In this document: piece after piece, positions 14,341 to 20,620 of the stretch
Layout: the number at the start of each line of letters is the position of its first letter
Numbering within the stretch: position 1 is the stretch's first letter
DNA from: Oscillibacter sp. UBA6647
GTDB taxonomy: Bacteria; Bacillota; Clostridia; Oscillospirales; Oscillospiraceae
DNA length: 21,475 nt
Assembly (NCBI GenBank): GCA_002455655.1
Contig: DKLF01000015.1
Coordinates: 1-21,475 of the forward strand
Direction: 5' to 3'
Translations under genes and position numbers: made by a program
Notes under the pieces: model-generated
Told to the model about the DNA's origin: nothing
What the model saw: the letters and a program-made list of their open reading frames with translations, nothing else
Databases searched by the model: none

Positions 14341-14581
14341 TATAATGGCTCAGAAACAGACGCGAAATAGAGATTTATCTGCTTTTTTATCCCTTTCCCG
14401 GGCAGTTGGGAACAGGCTGCGCCGCATCGGTGCACTGTCCGGTCAGGTGAAAAAACGCCGCTGTTGAGAGCCTTTGGTGCTTGTAAGCGCGGTGATCTTT
14501 AGGCGGATTTATGAAAATGTGTGTAAATTCCCAGAGCGGCGGGCCTTTTATCGGGGCGTGCGGCGCGGGAAGGAGGGCCGG
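14341..14581 (+). promoter_or_regulatory. Promoter -10 and long structured leader of the deacetylase gene
   Basis: TATAAT (14341-14346) is a perfect -10 without a good -35 (TTTTAA at 17-base spacing), which suggests help from an activator. The remaining 230 nt before the start codon contain at least one clear hairpin, GCGCCG-cat-CGGTGC (14419-14433), in a GC-rich region at 14395-14475. I looked for c-di-AMP, c-di-GMP and cobalamin riboswitch signatures by eye and did not find a convincing match. Confidence 0.45.
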
Positions 14582-15961
14582 ATGAAGCAATTGGCACAGG
14601 GAGCCTTTGCCGACAGCGATTTGGAGGAGGAGCAGTCCCACGGCAAAACGTTGAAATTTCCCGGGGAAATGAGAGTAACGAAGCGGGTGGACAGCGGCGC
14701 CGATTTGGAGACGGAGGAGGAACCTTTTCCGGCAGAGGATGCGGAAAACGAATGGGCGGAGGAGATCGCACCGCAGGATCAGGCGCATGGCTTGACTGAA
14801 GAGGGCGTTTCCGAAACGGAGGAGTTATCCGAAGCGGAAAGCGCTCCCGTAACGGAAGAGCCTGTCAGCGATCTGCCCGAAGAAGGCGAAATGACTTACG
14901 GAGCGCCGGAGACGGAACCCGTCGAAGAGCGCAAAGAAGAAGAGTTGCTTCTCCCGGCGGAGCAATTGGACACGGAAAGCGCGTTGGCGGAGAGAGCGCC
15001 ATATTTCGGCAGCGTCAAGTTTTTTAAAAATATGATTCTCGCGGTAGTGATCGTTGCCATAGTGATTCCTTCCGTGCTGGCTGTTTTCTTCTGGAGGAAT
15101 GGACAGACGGCTCTGGCAGAGGAGGAAGGACGACGGGCGGCCCTCAGTGCGTCTTTGTCGGAGCTTCAGACCCAATACGATCAGATGGCGGAGGAGAAGC
15201 TTGCGCAGGAGCGTATCTGGGCCGGTTCGGTGGCGGACCGGGTGGTAAAGTCGGACCCGCTGTATTATCAGGAGCTGTATCCCGATTTTTACGTGACCGA
15301 TCCCCTCGGCCCGGCGGTACAGGACGACGGGACCATGTACCTCACTTTCGACGACGGCCCCTCCTCCAATACGCCGCTGCTGCTGACGGTTTTGCGGAAC
15401 AAGGATGTCAAAGCCACTTTTTTTGTGGTGGGCGGCAGCTCGGAGAAACAGCGCCAGTGGATGCGAGACATTGTAAGCGAGGGCCACACGCTGGGGATGC
15501 ACAGCTATACCCACCAGTATCATGAGATTTACGCGTCGGTAGAGGCGTTTCTCGATGACTTTTATAAACAGTTTACCGCGATTAAGGAGGCCACCGGTCA
15601 GGCACCTACTATTTTCCGGTTTCCCGGCGGCAGTGTGAACGCCTATAATTACCCGGTGTATCGGGAAATCGTGGCGGAAATGCTGCGCAGAGGCTTTGTA
15701 TTCTACGACTGGAATTTGTCCAGCGGAGACGCGTCCTCCAATTACATATCTCCCAAGAAAATTACCTCCAATATTCTGGACAATGCTCCGGCGTTTTCCC
15801 GGGGAATCGTGCTGATGCACGACGCACCCAGCAAGGACAGTACAGTGGAATCCCTTGCCGGAGTAATTGACGGTTTGCGGGATCAGGGCTTTACCCTTGC
15901 CCCTCTCACGCGGGAGGTGCGCCCAATGCTGTTCAATTACACCGACTATCAGCCCGACTGA
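14582..15961 (+). CDS. Membrane-anchored polysaccharide (peptidoglycan) deacetylase, NodB domain
   Basis: The 459-residue product begins at an ATG 5-6 bases after AAGGAGGG. Residues 1-145 form a very acidic, probably disordered cytoplasmic region. One membrane helix (about 150-171) and a short coiled coil (about 176-213) follow. The extracellular NodB domain (about 250-445) has all five motifs: TFDDGP (255-260), HSYTH (307-311), RFPGGS (346-351), DWN (376-378) and LMHD (411-414). The metal-binding Asp-His-His set and catalytic residues are intact, so it should be active on N-acetylated wall sugars, which commonly confers lysozyme resistance. The acidic tail, longer than usual for the family, is the odd part. 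A frame open from 14474 could extend the N-terminus but lacks a ribosome binding site. Confidence 0.9.
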   Translation: MKQLAQGAFADSDLEEEQSHGKTLKFPGEMRVTKRVDSGADLETEEEPFPAEDAENEWAEEIAPQDQAHGLTEEGVSETEELSEAESAPVTEEPVSDLPEEGEMTYGAPETEPVEERKEEELLLPAEQLDTESALAERAPYFGSVKFFKNMILAVVIVAIVIPSVLAVFFWRNGQTALAEEEGRRAALSASLSELQTQYDQMAEEKLAQERIWAGSVADRVVKSDPLYYQELYPDFYVTDPLGPAVQDDGTMYLTFDDGPSSNTPLLLTVLRNKDVKATFFVVGGSSEKQRQWMRDIVSEGHTLGMHSYTHQYHEIYASVEAFLDDFYKQFTAIKEATGQAPTIFRFPGGSVNAYNYPVYREIVAEMLRRGFVFYDWNLSSGDASSNYISPKKITSNILDNAPAFSRGIVLMHDAPSKDSTVESLAGVIDGLRDQGFTLAPLTREVRPMLFNYTDYQPD

Positions 15962-16054
15962 CAAACGTGCGCGCAGGAAAGGTGACAAACGCTGAATGGT
16001 ACAGCGAAAAAAGCCTTTGGCCGGGACAGCGCCAGAGTAGAGAAAGGAATTTGA

Positions 16055-16768
16055 GTGCAGATGAAAAAGGATAATTTCAGCAAGGCCATGAACGAGATGT
16101 TTGGAGTTGGCGGAGACGGCAGAGCCGAGGCTCCCGCTGCGGAGCCGGTGATGGCGGCCCCGTCGGAGCCCTATATGTCCGACGAGATGTTTGCCCCTGC
16201 GGAGTCGGCTGCGCCCGAAAGCGGCTTTGCCGCTCCTCCCGCGCCGGAGCCGATTGTGCCCGAGATCTCCGCACCGGACCCCTTTGCCGCCGCCGTGCCC
16301 TATACCACGGAGCCGTCCTACAACAGGGCAATGCCCTCCGCGCCCGTGCAGAAGACCATTCTGGCGGCAGGCACCACCTTTGTGGGCAACATGACCGCGC
16401 AGGGCGATGTGGATATGGACTGCGAATTTCAGGGCGACATCCGTGCCAATGGAACCGTGACCATCCGCACCAAGCTGGCCGGAGATTTGAGTGCACGGGT
16501 GGCGGAGCTGGTTTCCTGCGAGGTGCAGGGCGACGTGCACGCCGACGAAAGCGTTCGGATTGACAGCAATTCCAAGGTCATCGGCAACATTACCGGCAAG
16601 GATTTGAACTGCTCCGGAAGCATTCAGGGCAACGTGCAGGTCAGCGGCCATGTGCAGGTCAGCGGCAGCGCCTATATCGAGGGCGATTTGGAGGCGGCCA
16701 GCATTTCCATTGAAAACGGCGCGGGCATCAGCGGACAGATGCAGGTTTTGCCCCGCAGGGTCCAGTAA
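16055..16768 (+). CDS. Bactofilin, polymer-forming cytoskeletal protein
   Basis: The 237-residue product has an Ala/Pro/Glu-rich N-terminal arm (to about 97) and a bactofilin beta-helix (about 98-231). The repeated turns include ILAAGTTFVGNMTAQGDVDMD, CEVQGDVHADESVRID and VSGSAYIEGDLEAASISIE. Bactofilins self-assemble into filaments without nucleotide and often position peptidoglycan enzymes. The GTG at 16055 has AAAGGA 6 bases upstream; the ATG at 16061 is possible but would be 12 bases away. It follows the deacetylase by 93 bases with no terminator between, so joint transcription is likely. The long N-terminal arm is a feature of bactofilins that bind membrane or partner proteins. Confidence 0.9.
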   Translation: MQMKKDNFSKAMNEMFGVGGDGRAEAPAAEPVMAAPSEPYMSDEMFAPAESAAPESGFAAPPAPEPIVPEISAPDPFAAAVPYTTEPSYNRAMPSAPVQKTILAAGTTFVGNMTAQGDVDMDCEFQGDIRANGTVTIRTKLAGDLSARVAELVSCEVQGDVHADESVRIDSNSKVIGNITGKDLNCSGSIQGNVQVSGHVQVSGSAYIEGDLEAASISIENGAGISGQMQVLPRRVQ

Positions 16769-16826
16769 CGGTGCTTTTAAAATATCCGAGGCTGAATAAT
16801 TATAAGGCCGCGGTGTAACGGCATGG

Positions 16827-16857
16827 GCAAGGGGACCGCCTTTGGCGGTTCCCTTGC
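16827..16857 (+). terminator. Terminator after bactofilin
   Basis: GCAAGGGGACCGCC and GGCGGTTCCCTTGC form a 14-bp stem with one G-T pair and loop TTT. It lacks a long U-tract but ends the deacetylase-bactofilin unit cleanly. Confidence 0.6.
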
Positions 16858-16917
16858 GCTCTTGCGGTATGTGAGAATGTTTTGGGTACACGTCGCGCCG
16901 AAAGTCATTTACGTATA

Positions 16918-16943
16918 GTTTACCGCTCTGGCGGCAAACTTTT
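16918..16943 (+). terminator. Hairpin in the rsmA leader
   Basis: GTTT-A-CCGC-tctg-GCGG-C-AAAC is followed by TTTTGC about 60 bases before the rsmA start. It may be a weak terminator or attenuator. No convincing promoter was seen for rsmA. Confidence 0.35.
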
Positions 16944-16998
16944 GCAAGGCTTTTTATGCGTGGCTGCGGGCTGTGTCCCGCGGAAAGGCGGAATATTT

Positions 16999-17847
16999 TT
17001 GAATCTTTGTAATCTGAACGATTTGCGGGATCTGCTGGGGCGGCACGGCTTCCGTTTTTCAAAGTCAATGGGCCAGAATTTCCTGATTGACCCCACTGTT
17101 CCACGGGATATCGCGGATTCCTCCGGTGCGTCGCCGGAGTGGGGTGTTTTGGAGATTGGCCCCGGTGTGGGGCCGCTGACGGTGGAGCTGGCCCAAAGAG
17201 CGGGAAAAGTGGTGACCGTAGAGCTGGACCGGTCTCTCTTTCCGGTGCTGGAGGAGACGCTGGCGCCTTACCCCAATGTGGAGGTCGTCTCCGGCGACGT
17301 GATGAAGCTGGAACTGGACGCTTTGCTTCGGGAGAAGTTCAGCGGACTGCCGGTGATGGCCTGCGCCAACCTGCCCTATAACATCACCACGCGGGTTCTG
17401 ACAAAATTCGTGGAGACAAAGGAAATCCGACAGTTCACCGTGATGATTCAGCGGGAGGTAGCCAAAAGAATCTGCGCGCCTCCGGGGAACAGGGAGGGAA
17501 GCGCTTTCTCCCTGTTTTTGCAGTATTATATGGAACCGGAATATCTCTTTTCCGTGGAGCCGGAGAAATTCTATCCCGCGCCCAAGGTAACGTCCGCCGT
17601 GGTGCGCTGCGTCCGAAGGGAAAAGCCCCCGGTGGAGACGGAAGACGAGGCGCTGCTGCTGCGCCTGATGCGGGGAGCATTCGCCCTGCGGCGAAAAACG
17701 CTGGCAAACAGTCTGGCCTCCGCGCTGGGGCGGCCCAAGGAGGAGCTGTTGGAGGCCATCCGTGGGGCTGGGCTTTCCGAAACCGTGCGGGGAGAGCAAC
17801 TTACGTTTCAAGATTTTGCCGCGCTGTGCGCACGGCTGACGGGTTGA
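16999..17847 (+). CDS. rsmA: 16S rRNA (adenine1518/1519-N6,N6)-dimethyltransferase
   Basis: The 282-residue product (also called KsgA) dimethylates two adjacent adenines in the 3' terminal hairpin of 16S rRNA. The family start MNLCNLNDLRDLLGRHGFRF and SKSMGQNFLID are present. The SAM motif LEIGPGVG (51-58) and catalytic NLPYNIT (124-130) are intact. A C-terminal helical domain ends FQDFAALCARLTG. The start is a TTG preceded by AAAGGCGGA. Length is normal for the family. It is a housekeeping gene with no operon partner visible. Confidence 0.95.
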   Translation: MNLCNLNDLRDLLGRHGFRFSKSMGQNFLIDPTVPRDIADSSGASPEWGVLEIGPGVGPLTVELAQRAGKVVTVELDRSLFPVLEETLAPYPNVEVVSGDVMKLELDALLREKFSGLPVMACANLPYNITTRVLTKFVETKEIRQFTVMIQREVAKRICAPPGNREGSAFSLFLQYYMEPEYLFSVEPEKFYPAPKVTSAVVRCVRREKPPVETEDEALLLRLMRGAFALRRKTLANSLASALGRPKEELLEAIRGAGLSETVRGEQLTFQDFAALCARLTG

Positions 17848-17987
17848 CGGGCGAACACCGCAAGTGGTATTCGGGCAATCCGGGAGTCCGCGTATCGATC
17901 CTACGCCTTGCCGGAGACCTACGCGGCCTGCGCCGATGAGCACCCCGCAGATTGCCGCTTGGGACCTGGCCTTCATACCATAAAAAC
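17848..17987. other. Short spacer after rsmA, no gene seen
   Basis: GC-rich sequence without a ribosome binding site, tRNA-like fold or recognised repeat. It is the 3' untranslated region of rsmA up to the terminator. Confidence 0.5.
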
Positions 17988-18030
17988 AACGTCCCCGGCG
18001 GAAGACAAACTCTTCCGCCGGGGACGTTTT
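17988..18030. terminator. Strong terminator between rsmA and the converging small gene
   Basis: AACGTCCCCGGCGGAAGA and TCTTCCGCCGGGGACGTT form a perfect 18-bp stem with loop CAAAC, with Ts on the plus side and As before it. It is likely bidirectional, serving rsmA and the minus-strand operon. Confidence 0.9.
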
Positions 18031-18079
18031 CTTAAGAATTTCGGTAGGGGGGAGCGGGACGGGGCAAGCAAAGCCGTTG

Positions 18080-18517
18080 TCAGTCCCGCTGGGGGAATTT
18101 TTTGCACAAAGCGTCCAACTCTTCGATCAGGGCGCTCAGCTCCGCTTCGGTCATCACGCAGTCCACGTCGGCGCAGTCAATATCTTCCATCGTGTTTTGC
18201 AGGAGAAAGGAGACATTTATAATATAGCGCTCCTCCTCGTCCCTGTACGCGGAAAAAAGGAAGACCGGCTCGATAAATTCGCTGTCCCAGCGGTCACGGA
18301 TGCCGGAACGCAGAACCTTCAGTCCGGCGGTCAGTTCTTGAAGTTCGCCGGTGGATAAACAACTGATGGATTCCCGGATGACACGGCCGTCGTCATGGGT
18401 ATAGGTCGCCCGCAGGACCAGCCAGTTGCGGTCCTCCGAAGACGCGCCTGCGGAAGAGGAAAATTCGTAGCTGACAATTTCCAGCTTCAGGTTGACAGCT
18501 TCGTTTCGAAAAAGCAT
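18080..18517 (-). CDS. Small protein resembling WapI-family immunity proteins
   Basis: This is a 145-residue soluble protein without signal peptide. The layout looks like the WapI/YxiG-like immunity fold as I remember it: LKLEIVSYEF...EDRNWLVLRATY, then CLSTGELQELTAGLKVL, then FIEPVFLFSAY and a C-terminal LSALIEELDALCKKFPQR. This is a family resemblance by eye only. WapI protects B. subtilis from the WapA contact-dependent toxin. No toxin gene is present here, so it may be an orphan immunity gene or an unrelated housekeeping relative. It begins 20 bases after the aldo/keto reductase stop with a GGAGAG site, so it is second in that operon. Confidence 0.5.
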   Translation of the reverse strand: MLFRNEAVNLKLEIVSYEFSSSAGASSEDRNWLVLRATYTHDDGRVIRESISCLSTGELQELTAGLKVLRSGIRDRWDSEFIEPVFLFSAYRDEEERYIINVSFLLQNTMEDIDCADVDCVMTEAELSALIEELDALCKKFPQRD

Positions 18518-18537
18518 GATTCTCTCCGTTCTGTTCT

Positions 18538-19572
18538 TTATACGGCGCTGTGGTGCAGGGCATAAAACTCGTCGTAATCCTTCAGCATGGACTGAAGCAG
18601 CGCCGGTGTGTCCAGTTCATAGGGGCAGCGGCTCTTGCACGCGTTGCAGTGGATGCAGTCTTCAATTTTGTGCATTTTATCGTGCCACTCGTCGCTCATG
18701 TAGGGCTGATAGGGCGCGCGGCGCAGCAGCATGGCCATCCGGGCGGCCTGAGGAATGTCGATTCCGGCGGCGCAGGGGAGGCAATAGCCGCAGCTCCGGC
18801 AAAAGTTGTGGGCAAGCTCCTCGCGGTCTTTGTCAATGACCGCCTGAAGCTCCGGGGTCATTTTCTGGCGCTTTTGGGTCAGCTCCAGCCACTGGTCCAG
18901 CTCCCACTCATGCTGAATGCCCCAGATGGGAACCACGTTGTCATAGCCCTGCATAAACGCAAAGCAGGCGGCGGCGTTGTTCAGCATCCCGCCAGAGAGG
19001 CCCTTCATGGCGATAAATCCCATATCCGCAGCTTTGCAGCGGGCTGTAAGGTCAATATCCTTGTCGGAAGACAAATAACAGAAAGGAAACTGCATCGTCT
19101 CAAAATTCCCGGAATCCACGGCGGCGAGGGCCACATTCAGACGGTGGTTCGTAATACCGATGTGGCGGACATAGCCTTTTTGCTTCGCTTCCAACGCGGC
19201 GGCAAAGGGGCCGTCGGGATCGTTGATGTCCGGAAGCTGGGGCGGGTTGTGGAACTGAAACAGGTCGATATAATCGGTTTTCAGACGGCGGAGGCTCTCC
19301 TCAATGTGGGCCTGCACAGTTTTTTTGTCCTTGCCGCCGCTTTTGGTGGAGATAACAATTTCGTGCCGCACGTCGCCCAGTGCCTCGCCCAGCTTTTCCT
19401 CACTGTCGGTATAGGCGTTGGCGGTATCAAAATAGTTGATTCCCGCGTCAAAGGCGCGGCGCAGCAGCGCCGCTGCGTCGCTGTGGCTGATACGCTGAAC
19501 GGGCAGCGCGCCGAAGGCTGTTTTTGTGACCAGCAGCTCCGTCCTGCCCAAGCGGACCTTTTCGATTTCCAT
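18538..19572 (-). CDS. Aldo/keto reductase with C-terminal 4Fe-4S ferredoxin motifs
   Basis: The 344-residue product has an N-terminal TIM-barrel reductase with the catalytic tetrad Asp49, Tyr54, Lys77 and His108 in order (FDTANAY, STKSGG, FQFHN). After about residue 260 it carries two cysteine clusters, CRSCGYCLPC and CIHCNACKSRCPY, in ferredoxin-like spacing for 4Fe-4S clusters. Such proteins are common in anaerobes and are assumed to use NADPH or ferredoxin; natural substrates are unknown. GGGAGGAAAT precedes the ATG. It is first in a two-gene minus-strand operon with the WapI-like gene. Confidence 0.92.
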   Translation of the reverse strand: MEIEKVRLGRTELLVTKTAFGALPVQRISHSDAAALLRRAFDAGINYFDTANAYTDSEEKLGEALGDVRHEIVISTKSGGKDKKTVQAHIEESLRRLKTDYIDLFQFHNPPQLPDINDPDGPFAAALEAKQKGYVRHIGITNHRLNVALAAVDSGNFETMQFPFCYLSSDKDIDLTARCKAADMGFIAMKGLSGGMLNNAAACFAFMQGYDNVVPIWGIQHEWELDQWLELTQKRQKMTPELQAVIDKDREELAHNFCRSCGYCLPCAAGIDIPQAARMAMLLRRAPYQPYMSDEWHDKMHKIEDCIHCNACKSRCPYELDTPALLQSMLKDYDEFYALHHSAV

Positions 19573-19625
19573 GGATATTTCCTCCCCGTTTGTGCGATTT
19601 AAGAAAGTTCACCGATGTTAAATTT

Positions 19626-19654
19626 ATTGTAAACCATTGAAAGACAGTTTGCAA
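19626..19654 (-). promoter_or_regulatory. Promoter of the aldo/keto reductase operon
   Basis: On the minus strand TTGCAA (19649-19654) and TACAAT (19626-19631) have a 17-base spacer. Confidence 0.75.
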
Positions 19655-19658
19655 TAGG

Positions 19659-19672
19659 CCGAAAAATTTCGG
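19659..19672. promoter_or_regulatory. CCGAAA-AA-TTTCGG dyad just upstream of the reductase -35
   Basis: A perfect 6-bp inverted repeat with a 2-base centre ends 4 bases before the -35 of the minus-strand promoter. That is the usual place for an activator dimer. Confidence 0.5.
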
Positions 19673-19773
19673 TCCGATTTCTGCCGCTGAGAAACCGTTT
19701 TGAACGGGGTATGTCTTATTTTGTCGCATTTTTTACAAAGCAGTGCGTCGGGCCAAATTGTCAAAATCCTCGT

Positions 19774-19802
19774 TTGACGAAGCGAGCAGGTTGTGCTATG
19801 AT
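19774..19802 (+). promoter_or_regulatory. Promoter giving a leaderless mRNA
   Basis: TTGACG (19774-19779) and TATGAT (19797-19802) have a 17-base spacer and TGC before the -10. The ATG follows only 6 bases after the -10, so transcription should start at or next to the start codon. Confidence 0.7.
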
Positions 19803-19808
19803 GCAGGC

Positions 19809-20171
19809 ATGAACGAATATTTGAAATTAAAACTGACGGTCAGATTATATTCCGACGACGACGAACGGGGCTTCGGGCCGGGAATTGCCACGCTGCTCCA
19901 CCGGGTGGAGGAGTACCGGTCTCTGCGAGCCGCCGCCGCGTCCATGGCCATGGCATATTCCAAGGCATGGCGCATCGTGCGCACGGCGGAGTCTGTTTTC
20001 GGCTGCAAAATGCTCAGCAGCGTCACCGGCGGAAAAAACGGCGGCGGCGCGGTCCTGACCGAGGAAGCCACGGCGCTGCTGGCGGCCTATGATCAGTATT
20101 GCGCCGAGGTACAGGGCTTTGCGGCAGAGCGGTTTAAGCGCTATTTTGCGGTTGGACCGGAGGAAACGTGA
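19809..20171 (+). CDS. ModE-like winged helix-turn-helix regulator
   Basis: The 120-residue protein matches the N-terminal DNA-binding domain of ModE. It has a beta strand LKLKLTVRLYSD, then FGPGIATLLHRVEEYRSLRAAAASMAMAYSKAWRIVRTAE (about 22-61, helix-turn-helix) and the wing VTGGKNGGGAVLTEEA. It lacks the C-terminal molybdate-binding domains, so its ligand, if any, is unknown. The ATG at 19809 is chosen because the frame further upstream lies within the promoter. There is no ribosome binding site, consistent with leaderless translation. It is monocistronic, with its own terminator. Confidence 0.82.
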   Translation: MNEYLKLKLTVRLYSDDDERGFGPGIATLLHRVEEYRSLRAAAASMAMAYSKAWRIVRTAESVFGCKMLSSVTGGKNGGGAVLTEEATALLAAYDQYCAEVQGFAAERFKRYFAVGPEET

Positions 20172-20192
20172 CCCTTTTTGAAGAACTTTGGG

Positions 20193-20219
20193 GCGGGAGC
20201 TTTATGCTCCCGCTTTTTT
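20193..20219 (+). terminator. Intrinsic terminator of the ModE-like gene
   Basis: GCGGGAGC-tttat-GCTCCCGC is followed by six Ts. Classic rho-independent terminator. Confidence 0.9.
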
Positions 20220-20227
20220 ATTGCCCG

Positions 20228-20256
20228 TTGACAATAGCGATATTCGATGTTATTAT
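20228..20256 (+). promoter_or_regulatory. padR promoter
   Basis: TTGACA (20228-20233) and TATTAT (20251-20256) with 17-base spacing. Confidence 0.8.
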
Positions 20257-20276
20257 TTTAAATAACGATATTCGAT
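20238..20276. promoter_or_regulatory. Candidate PadR operator: 11-bp direct repeats bracketing the -10
   Basis: CGATATTCGAT occurs at 20238-20248 and again at 20266-20276, 28 bp apart. Between them lies a dyad GTTATT-attttа-free centre-AATAAC across 20249-20265. One repeat is in the promoter spacer and the other just downstream of the start of transcription, suited to repression by PadR. Confidence 0.65.
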
Positions 20277-20296
20277 TTTGAAAGGGAGGCAGGCAA

Positions 20297-20620
20297 ATGG
20301 CCCGGGAAAAGTTTCAAACCCTGACGGAGCAGATGTTTTACATTCTTCTTTCCCTGCGGGAGGAACTGTGCGGCGCGGACGTGATGGCCCGGGTGGCGGA
20401 GTTGACAGGCGATCGGGTGATGATCGGGCCGGGAACGCTGTATAACCTGCTGGAAAGCTTTCTAAATGCGGAGATGATTGAGGAGACGGCCGTAGAGGGC
20501 CGCCGGAGAAGCTACCGTCTTACGGCGGTGGGGGAGCGGGCGCTGTTGGCAGAGGCCAATCGGATGGAAACGCTGCTGGCGGATTACCGGCAGCATGGCA
20601 CAGGAGGGGGAAGAGCATGA
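20297..20620 (+). CDS. PadR family transcriptional regulator
   Basis: The 107-residue protein is a minimal PadR winged helix: FQTLTEQMFYILLSLREELCGADVM, then GPGTLYNLLESFLNAEMIEE (recognition helix and following turn) and RRRSYRLTAVGERAL (wing). A GGGAGG site lies about 10 bases before the ATG. PadR proteins usually repress their own operon. The stop overlaps the next start by ATGA, and a PadR followed by a DUF2812 membrane protein is a recurrent pair in Firmicutes. Confidence 0.92.
   Translation: MAREKFQTLTEQMFYILLSLREELCGADVMARVAELTGDRVMIGPGTLYNLLESFLNAEMIEETAVEGRRRSYRLTAVGERALLAEANRMETLLADYRQHGTGGGRA

Noticed and set aside
14395..14475. c-di-AMP (ydaO-type) riboswitch before the deacetylase
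   Set aside because: Location and target gene would fit, but the conserved sequence blocks could not be found by eye.
14825..17104. 759-codon open frame on the minus strand
   Set aside because: It is antisense to the deacetylase, the bactofilin and the start of rsmA, all clear genes. The product is low-complexity (His/Gly/Arg-rich) and has no recognisable domain. It follows from codon bias on the other strand.
18550..19602. 350-codon open frame on the plus strand
   Set aside because: Antisense to the aldo/keto reductase, whose catalytic and cysteine motifs are clear. No promoter or ribosome binding site on this strand.
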